Below, piece after piece: positions 1-6,605 of a stretch of DNA of 10,650 nt (positions are counted from its first letter, which is position 1; every line of letters begins with the position of its first letter). The stretch is taken from assembly GCA_040507895.1 (NCBI GenBank), contig JBEVNX010000161.1, positions 1-10,650 on the forward strand, written 5' to 3'. The notes beneath the pieces were generated by a model. The model was not told where the DNA came from. It saw nothing but the letters and a program-made list of their open reading frames with translations, and did not search any database. A program made the translations under genes and the position numbers. The stretch comes from JBEVNX01 sp040507895 (GTDB taxonomy: Bacteria > Desulfobacterota > Binatia > JACPRU01).

Positions 1-3
1 CCC

Positions 4-918
4 TCAGAGCTCCACCCCCCGCACGAAGCGCTGAGCGGCGCTCGCGCTACCGAGCGCGCCGAGCAGCGGCCCCGCCGTCAGCAACGCCGCCACTGCCCGC
101 GGCTCGACGAACTGCAGGCCGGCGACGAACGGCGCGAAGAACGAGTCGGTGCCGAGCGAATGTCGCACTCCGTAGAAGGCAGCGGCAAGCGCGCCGACGC
201 CGAGCGCCGAGCCGGAGAGACCCTGGATCGCACCTTCCAGGAAGAATGGGATCAGGATGAAGGAGTCGGAGGCTCCAACGAGCCGCAACACCTCGATCTC
301 GTCCTTGCGCGTCAACGCCGCGAGCCGCGCGGAATTGCCGATCACCAGCAACGCTCCGAATCCGAGGATCGCCGCCCACGCCGCGCCCGTCCACGCCAGC
401 AGACGGAGCAGCATGGCGAAGCGGTCGCGCCACGCCGCCTCCGAATCGACGCCGTCGACGCCGTCGAAGCGGCCGAAGCGCGCGGCGAGGGCGCCCACCG
501 CCGCCGGATCGAGGTTCGCCTCGCGAAGGCCGACGGCGATAACGGCCGGCAGCACCTCGCGCGAATCCACTCCCTCGAGCACGTCCGCGTTCGGGCCGAG
601 CGTGCGGCGCAAGTCGCGCATCCCTTCCTCCGGCGACACGAGCCTCGCGCGCGCGACTTCGGGCTCCCCCTCGATCCGTCGCGCCAGGGCCTCGGTCGCC
701 GCGACCGACAGCCCCCGCTTGGCGTAGACTAGGATCGGGTCGCCCTCTCCGGCCCACCCGATCAAGGTCCGGTGGACGTTCTCGCCGAACAACAGGAAGG
801 CACCGAACAGGAATACGGCGACGGCGATCGTCGACGCCGTGACCGCCGCCGGCCGGGGCGCCCCGCGCAGATTGGCGAAGGCGCGGCGCACGAAGTAGAA
901 CGGGTGAAACCTCCTCAT
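4..918 (-). CDS. ftsX: Cell division protein FtsX (ABC-type permease subunit)
   Basis: A 304-residue inner-membrane protein with the FtsX layout. There is a short basic cytoplasmic tail, TM1 at about residues 25-45, a periplasmic domain of about 125 residues (roughly 46-170), then three more membrane segments at about 173-195, 222-245 and 275-295. The cytoplasmic loop between TM2 and TM3 carries the KDEIEVLRLVGAS stretch typical of FtsX. Known role of the family: it forms a complex with the ATPase FtsE at the septum and uses ATP hydrolysis to activate periplasmic or extracellular murein hydrolases. Its ATG lies inside the end of ftsE (overlap 915-918, ATGA), which implies translational coupling. 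A GAGG about 10 bases upstream is a weak ribosome binding site. The gene is complete; its stop is three bases from the window edge. Identification rests on topology, motif and partner gene, and is firm. Confidence 0.93.
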   Translation of the reverse strand: MRRFHPFYFVRRAFANLRGAPRPAAVTASTIAVAVFLFGAFLLFGENVHRTLIGWAGEGDPILVYAKRGLSVAATEALARRIEGEPEVARARLVSPEEGMRDLRRTLGPNADVLEGVDSREVLPAVIAVGLREANLDPAAVGALAARFGRFDGVDGVDSEAAWRDRFAMLLRLLAWTGAAWAAILGFGALLVIGNSARLAALTRKDEIEVLRLVGASDSFILIPFFLEGAIQGLSGSALGVGALAAAFYGVRHSLGTDSFFAPFVAGLQFVEPRAVAALLTAGPLLGALGSASAAQRFVRGVEL

Positions 919-1586
919 GCGGATGGGGCCTCGCCGTCCACCAAGCGGCCGGCGCGCAACGTGATCTGCCGGCCTTTCACCGTGCGCAGGAGATGAGGAT
1001 CGTGGGTCGCGAGCACCACCGTCGCCCCGGCGCCGTGGGCTCGCAACATCAGCTCCACCACGCGGCTCGCTGACTCCTCGTCGAGATTGCCGGTCGGCTC
1101 GTCGGCGAGCAGCAGCGCCGGCTCGTTCACCAGCGCCCGCGCCAGCGCAACGCGTTGCTGCTCCCCGCCGGACAGCGAGCGCGGATAGCGCCGGACGAGG
1201 TCCTTGAGCCCGACGTCGCGAAGCAGCGCGAAGGCCTTGCGCCGTGCCTCCTTCGAGGAATCGCCGGAAGCCTCGGCGGGAAGCGCGACGTTGTCGAGAA
1301 CCGGAAGCCCGGCGAGAAGCTTGGCATCCTGGAAGACCATCCCCGTCTTGCGACGCAGGGCCGCGATGCCGGTCCTCCCCAGTCGCGCCAGGTTTCGTCC
1401 GCTGATGACGATCTGGCCGGCGGTCGGCGCCTCCGCGCCGAGCAGCAGGCGAAGAAGCGTCGTCTTGCCTGCTCCGCTCGGCCCGGTGAGCAGAACGAAC
1501 TCTCCAGCTTCGATGCCGAGCGAAAGATCGGTCAGCGCGGGGAAACGCGGGGGATAAACTTTAGAGACATGATAGAGGCGGATCAC
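915..1586 (-). CDS. ftsE: Cell division ATP-binding protein FtsE
   Basis: A 223-residue ABC ATPase that partners FtsX. All nucleotide-binding motifs are present: Walker A GPSGAGKT at 35-42, Q-loop Gln86 in MVFQD, signature LSGGEQQ at 138-144, Walker B LLLADEP at 158-164 and the switch His195 in ATHD. The N-terminal MIRLYHVSKVYP is characteristic of FtsE. The length is normal for the family (about 220). The start is a GTG at 1584-1586, chosen because it gives the conserved FtsE N-terminus directly; an AGGA sits 10 bases upstream. The gene overlaps ftsX by four bases, so the two form one transcription unit. It is divergent from the CDF transporter gene, with 95 bases between the two chosen starts. 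A LolD-type ATPase is the main alternative for the ATPase alone, but the adjacent FtsX settles the call. Confidence 0.94.
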   Translation of the reverse strand: MIRLYHVSKVYPPRFPALTDLSLGIEAGEFVLLTGPSGAGKTTLLRLLLGAEAPTAGQIVISGRNLARLGRTGIAALRRKTGMVFQDAKLLAGLPVLDNVALPAEASGDSSKEARRKAFALLRDVGLKDLVRRYPRSLSGGEQQRVALARALVNEPALLLADEPTGNLDEESASRVVELMLRAHGAGATVVLATHDPHLLRTVKGRQITLRAGRLVDGEAPSA

Positions 1587-1595
1587 CCGGACCGA

Positions 1596-1624
1596 ATCCT
1601 ACCTGGGATCGATTGCGATGTCTC
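1596..1624 (-). promoter_or_regulatory. Candidate sigma-70-type promoter for ftsEX
   Basis: On the minus strand, GAGACA (1624-1619, 4/6 to TTGACA) is followed after 17 bases by TAGGAT (1601-1596, 4/6 to TATAAT). The predicted transcription start is only about 3-4 bases before the GTG of ftsE, so the mRNA would be nearly leaderless. In that case the AGGA inside the -10 element would not serve as a ribosome binding site. The motif match is modest and was found by eye in GC-rich DNA. Confidence 0.3.
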
Positions 1625-1645
1625 GTCGAGAGCCCTCCGCGGGGC

Positions 1646-1674
1646 TTGGCAACCTCGCGGCGATCGCACAGGAT
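1646..1674 (+). promoter_or_regulatory. Candidate promoter of the CDF transporter gene
   Basis: TTGGCA (1646-1651, 5/6 to TTGACA) is followed after 17 bases by CAGGAT (1669-1674, 3/6 to TATAAT). The predicted start would fall at about 1681-1682, on the ATG itself, giving a leaderless transcript. The -35 lies between the arms of an imperfect inverted repeat, CCGCGGGG (1637-1644) and CCTCGCGG (1653-1660), which could be an operator. This is weak evidence by eye only. Confidence 0.22.
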
Positions 1675-1681
1675 GAACGCG

Positions 1682-2578
1682 ATGCATGCGCACGACGTAG
1701 CGCAGGATCGCGAGTTCGACCGCAAACGCTTGCGCGCCGTCCTCTGTCTCGCCGGCGTCTTCCTGCTCATCGAAATCGCCGGCGGCCTCGCCTCGGGAAG
1801 TCTCGCGCTGCTCGCGGACGCCGCGCATCTCTTCGCCGACGTCGCGGCGCTGACCCTCGCCTACGGAGCGATGGCCCTCGCCGAGCTGGTGCCGACCAAG
1901 AAGTACACGTTCGGCTTGTACCGCGTCGAGATCCTCGCCGCGTTCGTCAACGCGGAGCTGCTGCTGCTGGTGATGGGATTCCTTTTCTACGAGGCATACC
2001 TGCGGCTGCTCGAGCCGCACGAGATCCGCACGGGTCTGATGATTGTGGTGGCGGTCGCCGGCCTCGGCGCCAACCTGGTTTCGGTGGCGCTCCTCCACGA
2101 GGGCAGCGCGCACAGCCTCAACGTGAAGGCGGCGTACCTCGAGGTGTTGAGCGATGCCCTCGGCAGCTTCGGCGTGGTGATCGCGGCCGCTGTCATCGCA
2201 TTCACGCGCTGGTTCTGGCTCGATCCGCTCGTCACGGTGGGCATCGGCTGCCTCGTGTTACCGCGAGCGTTGAGCGTGCTGCGTCACTCCGCGCACGTCC
2301 TCCTCGAGGGAACGCCACTCGAGGTGGATCTCGGCGAGATGCGCCGGCGGTTGCTCGCCCTCCCGGGCGTCGTCGAGCTGCACGATCTCCATTTCTGGAC
2401 GCTCACGTCGGGACTCCATTCGGCCACCGTGCACATCCGCGCCGCGGAGGAGAGCCCGCGGGGCGAGGTGTTGCGCGCGGTGCAGAAGCTCCTGAAGGAG
2501 TCCGCGGGCATCGATCATTCGACCATTCAGGTCGAATGGGGAGCGGACGTCACCTGCACGACAACCGACCACGCGTGA
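1682..2578 (+). CDS. czcD: CDF-family divalent metal cation efflux transporter, CzcD-like
   Basis: A 298-residue cation diffusion facilitator that, by family knowledge, exchanges cytoplasmic Zn2+, Co2+ or Cd2+ for protons across the inner membrane. Six membrane segments are visible between residues 17 and 200, followed by a cytoplasmic metal-binding-fold domain (about 205-290) containing LPGVVELHDLHFWTLTSG. The transport site residues are H49/D53 in TM2 (ADAAHLFAD) and E154/D158 in TM5 (LEVLSD). The Glu in place of the more usual His in TM5 is, as I recall, also seen in Cupriavidus CzcD, as is the SLNVK-AYLEV context. There is no long His-rich loop. The ATG at 1682 is preferred because AGGA (1670-1673) lies 8 bases ahead. 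ATG 1673 would add three residues (MNA), and a frame open from 1613 lacks support. It converges on the FTR1 gene with 25 bases between. Metal specificity cannot be read from the sequence. Confidence 0.9.
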   Translation: MHAHDVAQDREFDRKRLRAVLCLAGVFLLIEIAGGLASGSLALLADAAHLFADVAALTLAYGAMALAELVPTKKYTFGLYRVEILAAFVNAELLLLVMGFLFYEAYLRLLEPHEIRTGLMIVVAVAGLGANLVSVALLHEGSAHSLNVKAAYLEVLSDALGSFGVVIAAAVIAFTRWFWLDPLVTVGIGCLVLPRALSVLRHSAHVLLEGTPLEVDLGEMRRRLLALPGVVELHDLHFWTLTSGLHSATVHIRAAEESPRGEVLRAVQKLLKESAGIDHSTIQVEWGADVTCTTTDHA

Positions 2579-2603
2579 AACGCTCGCCCGCGGTCGTCGA
2601 CGC

Positions 2604-3848
2604 TCAGCGCCGGTCCGCCGCCGCGCGGTGCTGGTCGATCGGCTGAGCGCCGGCTTCGCCTGTGACGCGCCGGCAGGCCATTGTCACGAAAGCGAGGACG
2701 GCGAGGGCCAGCAGCAACGCTTGTAGCGCCAGCGGCTCGACGTACGGAAACACGCCGAGCCACTGCGCGAGGAACATCGAGTCGGGCACCCAATCGCACG
2801 GCGTCTGCCGCACCACGCCGGCCTCCTGCAACTCGCGGATGCCGGCGCCGGCGAAGCGGAAGGCCATGAAATACAGGAGCCCTCCCGTCACGTTGAAAAA
2901 CGCGCGCATCGGAATACGCGGGCCGATACGCTGGAAGGCCACGAACAGCGCCGCGAGAGCGGCGCACCCGGTGAGAAACCCGGAGACGAGCAACGACTGA
3001 TCCGACGCCGAGCGCGCCCGCGCCACGACGGCCTCGTAGAAAAGAACGGTTTCGAGCCCCTCGCGGAACACCACGATGAAGGAGAGCAAGCCGAGGCCGA
3101 AGAGCGCCCCCCGGCCGACCGCTTGCTCCACGCGGCTGCGAATGAAGGCTTGCCAACGGTCGGCCTCGGCCTTCGACACCAACCAATAGGACACCCAGAA
3201 CAGCACCCCGGTGGCCGCCAGGATGGTCCAGCCTTCGAACGCCTCCCGCGCGCTGCCGCTCATGTCGAGCAGGCTGCGCGTCGTCATCCACAGGGCGACG
3301 CTGCCCGCGACGGCCAGCGCAGCCCCCGCATAAAGGTAAGGGGCGCGTGATCGCTGTCCGATTCGGACGAGATAGGCCGCGAGAGCCGACACGATGAGGA
3401 TCGCCTCGAAGCCCTCCCGCAGGATGATGAGCATCGAATCGGCGAATAGGCTGCTCCCCGCCTCAGCTGCCTGCGCGCCGCGCGCGAGCAGCTCGAGCAC
3501 CCGTGTTCCTTGCGTGCGAATGGCTTCCGTCGGCCGGCCCTCTTCCATGTCCGACAGCAAACGCATCCACTGGCTTTCTACCTCGCGATAGAGCGAGGGA
3601 TCGCGCACGGCGAGCTCGCGGTCGAGCGCCGACTCCTCGAAGAGAAAGAACGCGTCGGCCGCTTCCTGTTTCACCATCGACGCGGAAGCCGGCGAGTAGC
3701 GCTCGATGGCCCGGCGCAAGGTGTCCTCCGGCGTCGGCGTCTCCGCGCTCCAGGCGATCGACACCACGACGAGCGCTGCCGCGAAGGCGAGCCTCCCCGC
3801 TCCCTTTCGCCGCACCGGCCTGCACAAGATTGTGAAATTCATTCTCAT
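2604..3848 (-). CDS. FTR1-family iron permease with exported N-terminal helical domain
   Basis: A 414-residue protein. Residues 1-35 look like a signal peptide (basic MRMNF...RRKG, then a hydrophobic run AFAAALVVVSIAWSA). Residues 38-130 are a soluble, helical and charged domain. Residues 135-395 form a multi-helix membrane domain with two REGxE iron-translocation motifs, REGFE (144-148) and REGLE (262-266), plus the EGWT helix at about 205. These motifs define the FTR1/EfeU permease family, which moves Fe3+ (after oxidation of Fe2+) into the cytoplasm. No EfeO, EfeB or multicopper oxidase partner is in the window. The start may be ATG 3848 or ATG 3842 (MNFTIL); both lack a strong ribosome binding site and differ by two residues. 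It lies 87 bases downstream of copA on the same strand and has a Fur-box-like site over its start, suggesting separate, iron-responsive transcription. Family assignment is firm; the partner and the substrate form are unknown. Confidence 0.9.
   Translation of the reverse strand: MRMNFTILCRPVRRKGAGRLAFAAALVVVSIAWSAETPTPEDTLRRAIERYSPASASMVKQEAADAFFLFEESALDRELAVRDPSLYREVESQWMRLLSDMEEGRPTEAIRTQGTRVLELLARGAQAAEAGSSLFADSMLIILREGFEAILIVSALAAYLVRIGQRSRAPYLYAGAALAVAGSVALWMTTRSLLDMSGSAREAFEGWTILAATGVLFWVSYWLVSKAEADRWQAFIRSRVEQAVGRGALFGLGLLSFIVVFREGLETVLFYEAVVARARSASDQSLLVSGFLTGCAALAALFVAFQRIGPRIPMRAFFNVTGGLLYFMAFRFAGAGIRELQEAGVVRQTPCDWVPDSMFLAQWLGVFPYVEPLALQALLLALAVLAFVTMACRRVTGEAGAQPIDQHRAAADRR
3833..3847. 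promoter_or_regulatory. Fur-box-like palindrome over the FTR1 start
   Basis: The sequence TGAAATTCATTCTCA matches the 7-1-7 Fur consensus (TGATAAT-N-ATTATCA) at 11 of 14 positions and stands out as AT-rich in GC-rich surroundings. It covers both possible ATG codons of the FTR1 gene and sits just downstream of a candidate -10. Bound Fur would be expected to block initiation. This is inference from the consensus; no fur gene is in the window. Confidence 0.4.
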
Positions 3849-3851
3849 TTC

Positions 3852-3880
3852 GCTCTAGCCCCGAACCTGGGACAAGGCAA
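3852..3880 (-). promoter_or_regulatory. Candidate promoter of the FTR1 gene
   Basis: On the minus strand, TTGCCT (3880-3875, 4/6) and TAGAGC (3857-3852, 3/6) are separated by 17 bases. The start would fall in or next to the Fur-like site at 3833-3847. The match is weak and is supported mainly by the position of that site. Confidence 0.22.
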
Positions 3881-3916
3881 CCGGCACCGGACCGGCCGCG
3901 AAAGGCGCCCGGCAAT

Positions 3917-3933
3917 GCCTCGGCGCACGAGGC
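3917..3933 (-). terminator. Hairpin directly after copA, possible terminator
   Basis: GCCTCG (3917-3922) and CGAGGC (3928-3933) form a perfect 6-bp stem with a 5-base loop, starting two bases past the copA stop codon. On the minus strand it is followed by ATTGCC and, some bases later, a short T run (CCTTT), so there is no proper U-tract. It may attenuate read-through from csoR-copA into the FTR1 gene, or simply protect the 3' end. Confidence 0.3.
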
Positions 3934-3935
3934 GC

Positions 3936-6227
3936 TCAGATTTCCACGCTGCGCAGGCGCAACGCGTTGCCGACCACGCAGACCGAGCTCGCACTCATCG
4001 CCAGGCTGGCGACCATCGGCGACAGCAGCCAGCCCGTGAAGGGATACAAGACCCCGGCGGCGAGCGGCACGCCCAGCACGTTGTATGCGAACGCGAAGAA
4101 CAGGTTCTGTCGAATGTTGCGCAGCGTGGCCCGACTCAAGCACACGGCACGGGCCACGCCGCGGAGATCCCCTTTCAGGAGAGTGATGCCGGCGCTCTCG
4201 ATCGCGAGATCGCTGCCCGTCGCCATCGCGATGCCGACGTGCGCGGCCCCAAGCGCCGGGGCGTCGTTGATGCCGTCGCCCGCCATGGCCACCACCCTTC
4301 CCTCGTTTTTGAGCCGCGCCACTAGTTCCGCCTTTTGCTGCGGCAGCACCTCGGCGACGACGCGATCAATGCCGAGCTGGCTCGCCACGGCCTCGGCACT
4401 GATGCGATTGTCGCCGGTGGCCATGACGATCTCGATACCGAGAGCATGCAGCCGCCGGATGGCTTCGGGGGTGGCGGATTTGATCGAGTCGCTGACGGCC
4501 AGCAAGGCGCAAGCGCGCCCGTCGATGCCGAGAAGCGCGACGGTCTTGCGGTGGCGACGAAGCTCTTCGGCGTCGGCGGCGAGCGACCCGAGATCGCCGA
4601 CGACGAGTGCGCCGTTGCCGAGCGCCATCGATCGGCCGCCGATCCGTCCCCGGACGCCCCTTCCCGACAAACCCTCGAACGCCTCCACGGGGGATAGCGT
4701 CACGCCGCGCTCCTGCGCGGCGGAGAGAATCGCCGACGCGAGCGGGTGCTCGCTCCCCCGCTCCAGGCTGGCGGCAAGCGCGAGCGCCTCGTCCCGACTG
4801 AAGCCCGGGATCGTGCGCACGTCCGTCAAGCGCGGCTTTCCCTCGGTGAGTGTGCCGGTCTTGTCGACGACCAGGGTATCGACCTTGCCGAGGCCCTCAA
4901 GCGCTTCGGCGGAGCGGACGAGCACGCCGGCGCGCGCACCGCGTCCGGTCGCCACCATCACAGACATCGGCGTGGCGAGCCCGAGGGCGCACGGACAGGC
5001 GATGATGAGTACGGCAACCGCGTTCACCAGTGCGTAGGCCAGGCGCGGCTCGGGACCCGCCACGCCCCAGACGACCGCGGTGGCGACGGCGACGACCACC
5101 ACCCCGGGCACGAAGACGGCGGATACGGCATCGGCGAGCCGCTGGATCGGCGCGCGGCTTCGCTGTGCCTCGGCTACCAGCCTGACGATCTGGGCCAACA
5201 CCGTGTCCGCTCCGACTCGCTCCGCGCGCATGACGAAGGCGCCACTGCCGTTGAGCGTACCTCCGGACACGGAATCCCCCGGCCCCTTCTCTACGGGCAT
5301 CGGCTCTCCCGTAAGCAGGGATTCATCGACCGCGCTCGCCCCCTCTTCGACCGTGCCGTCCACCGGGATCTTGTCGCCGGGGCGCACCCGCAGTCGATCG
5401 CCGGGCCGAAGCTCGGCCACCGGAACATCCGCCTCGGCGCCATCTGCGCCAACCCACCGGGCGGTCTTCGGAGCGAGCGCGATTAGATCGCGAATCGCGT
5501 CGCCAGTTTTTGCTCGGGCGCGGAGCTCGAGCACCTGCCCGAGCAGAACGAGCGCGGTGATCACCGCCGCGGCCTCGAAGTAGACCGGGACGCTCCCCGA
5601 ATGGTCCCGGAACGCTGCGGGAAAGAGGCCGGGCAGGAGCGTGGCTATCAGGCTTTCGAGGTAAGCGGCGCCGGTGCCGAGACCGATCAGGGTGAACATG
5701 TTGGGCCGACCGGTGACGATGGATGTCCACGCACGCGCGAAAAGCGGAGCCCCGGCCCACAACACCGCAGGCGTCGCGAGCAGCAGCTCGACCCACCTCG
5801 TGGCGCGGCCGCCGAGCCCGTGCGCGAGCGGCGGCAGCATCTCGCCCATGGCGATCAGCAGCACAGGCGCCGCGAAGGCCAGCGCGATCCAGAAGCGACG
5901 GGTCATCTCGCCGAGCTCGCCCGAGGGATCGTCTGCGCCGAGTGCGACGCGCGGCTCGAGCGCCATGCCGCAGATCGGGCAAGAGCCGGGCGCGGGCGAG
6001 ACGATCTGCGGGTGCATCGGGCAGACGTACTCTGTGTCGTCTATCGCGAGACTAGGCGCTCTCTCGAGTGCCATGCCGCAATGCGGGCAACTGCCTGGGC
6101 TCGCGGCTTCGACGGCCGCGCACATCGGGCAGAAGTAGCCGCCCGAGGGCGCGGCAGCGTTTCGCCGATGGGCCCCGCACGCGTGCGATCCGCCTCCGGG
6201 ATGAGAGCCGCAACGGGATTCGCCCAT
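3936..6227 (-). CDS. copA: Copper-exporting P1B-type ATPase with two N-terminal HMBD metal-binding modules
   Basis: A 763-residue pump expected to export Cu(I) from the cytoplasm. A Cys/His-rich head (residues 1-30) precedes two short heavy-metal-binding domains: YFCPMC...CPHCGMAL (31-54) and YVCPMH...CPICGMAL (67-90). The usual MxCxxC ferredoxin-like HMA domain is absent. The ATPase core is complete: TGEP (306-309), CPC (411-413) in the translocation helix, phosphorylation motif DKTGT (455-459), SEHPLA (492-497) and GDGINDAP (650-657). Tyr715-Asn716 and MSASS (744-748) in the last two helices are the P1B-1 signature for Cu(I). ATG 6227 was chosen because GGAG (6236-6233) lies 5 bases upstream and the start falls 11 bases after csoR; the frame is open to 6419 but that part overlaps csoR. 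Ag(I) is a usual secondary substrate of the family. Confidence 0.94.
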   Translation of the reverse strand: MGESRCGSHPGGGSHACGAHRRNAAAPSGGYFCPMCAAVEAASPGSCPHCGMALERAPSLAIDDTEYVCPMHPQIVSPAPGSCPICGMALEPRVALGADDPSGELGEMTRRFWIALAFAAPVLLIAMGEMLPPLAHGLGGRATRWVELLLATPAVLWAGAPLFARAWTSIVTGRPNMFTLIGLGTGAAYLESLIATLLPGLFPAAFRDHSGSVPVYFEAAAVITALVLLGQVLELRARAKTGDAIRDLIALAPKTARWVGADGAEADVPVAELRPGDRLRVRPGDKIPVDGTVEEGASAVDESLLTGEPMPVEKGPGDSVSGGTLNGSGAFVMRAERVGADTVLAQIVRLVAEAQRSRAPIQRLADAVSAVFVPGVVVVAVATAVVWGVAGPEPRLAYALVNAVAVLIIACPCALGLATPMSVMVATGRGARAGVLVRSAEALEGLGKVDTLVVDKTGTLTEGKPRLTDVRTIPGFSRDEALALAASLERGSEHPLASAILSAAQERGVTLSPVEAFEGLSGRGVRGRIGGRSMALGNGALVVGDLGSLAADAEELRRHRKTVALLGIDGRACALLAVSDSIKSATPEAIRRLHALGIEIVMATGDNRISAEAVASQLGIDRVVAEVLPQQKAELVARLKNEGRVVAMAGDGINDAPALGAAHVGIAMATGSDLAIESAGITLLKGDLRGVARAVCLSRATLRNIRQNLFFAFAYNVLGVPLAAGVLYPFTGWLLSPMVASLAMSASSVCVVGNALRLRSVEI

Positions 6228-6232
6228 TCGAT

Positions 6233-6236
6233 CTCC
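6233..6236 (-). promoter_or_regulatory. Ribosome binding site of copA
   Basis: GGAG on the minus strand, 5 bases before ATG 6227, lies entirely in the 11-base gap after the csoR stop. It decides the copA start against the longer open frame that would overlap csoR. Confidence 0.7.
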
Positions 6237-6238
6237 GG

Positions 6239-6583
6239 TCACCGAGAATGTCGGTACATCAAGTCGAGGAGCTCCTCGTACATCCCCTCGACCTCTCGCG
6301 CCGAGCCCTTGCGGATCATTTCGCTCGCGCAATGGCGGAGATGGTTGCGCATCAGGTTCTTGCCGACGGCCCGCAGCGCCTCGACGACGGACGACAGCTG
6401 CACGAGGATGTCGGCGCAATAGCGATCGTCATCCACCATGCGCGCAAGACCGCGCACCTGTCCCTCGATGCGGCGCAAGCGCCGGCGGTTTTCGGCCCTG
6501 AGGCCCGCATCGACGCCGAGGGCTTTCCGGCCCTTCTCGCTGGCTTCGCAGCCGCACGCGGCTTGGTTCGCCCGATCGCGCAT
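6239..6583 (-). CDS. csoR: Copper-sensing transcriptional repressor CsoR
   Basis: A 114-residue all-helical repressor of the CsoR/RcnR (DUF156) family. The Cu(I) ligands are present with canonical spacing: Cys56 (DRYCADIL), His81 and Cys85 (NHLRHC). The intervals of 25 and 4 residues equal those of Cys36-His61-Cys65 in Mycobacterium tuberculosis CsoR. The DNA-binding face RRRLRRIEGQVRGL (33-46) is typical. Apo-CsoR binds its operator and Cu(I) releases it, derepressing the copper pump. A 29-residue N-terminal extension carries Cys10 and Cys12 (ACGCE); its function is unknown. ATG 6583 was chosen because the operator lies just upstream; the frame is open to 6835 but would overlap the FIST gene. 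Upstream GGGGGT doubles as the operator arm and possibly the ribosome binding site. It is followed by copA after 11 bases, an obvious operon with autoregulation. Confidence 0.93.
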   Translation of the reverse strand: MRDRANQAACGCEASEKGRKALGVDAGLRAENRRRLRRIEGQVRGLARMVDDDRYCADILVQLSSVVEALRAVGKNLMRNHLRHCASEMIRKGSAREVEGMYEELLDLMYRHSR

Positions 6584-6588
6584 CCCGA

Positions 6589-6605
6589 ATACCCCCAGGG
6601 GGTAT
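6589..6605. promoter_or_regulatory. CsoR operator (perfect palindrome)
   Basis: ATACCCCCAGGGGGTAT is a perfect inverted repeat, 8-base arms around one centre base, ending 5 bases before the csoR ATG. It matches the known CsoR/RcnR-type operator pattern, with TACCCC and GGGGTA arms. Its upstream edge touches the candidate -10, so bound CsoR would occlude the promoter and start site of csoR-copA. Confidence 0.85.

Noticed and set aside
1583..2113. 176-codon minus-strand frame opposite the CDF gene
   Set aside because: Composition is charged and repetitive (Glu/Gln/Arg), typical of antisense frames; the opposite strand encodes the intact transporter.
2602..2648. GCTCAGC/GCTGAGC inverted repeat as a shared terminator between the convergent genes
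   Set aside because: Both arms lie mainly within the FTR1 coding end, the loop is over 30 bases and there is no T-tract; the real gap is only 25 bases and shows no clear stem.
3967..5037. 356-codon frame on the plus strand opposite copA
   Set aside because: Ser/Arg/Ala-rich antisense shadow with no recognisable domain; copA on the other strand has every P-type ATPase motif.
6228..6419. 64-residue N-terminal extension of CopA
   Set aside because: It overlaps csoR out of frame, is unlike any CopA N-terminus, and the GGAG before ATG 6227 supports the shorter form.
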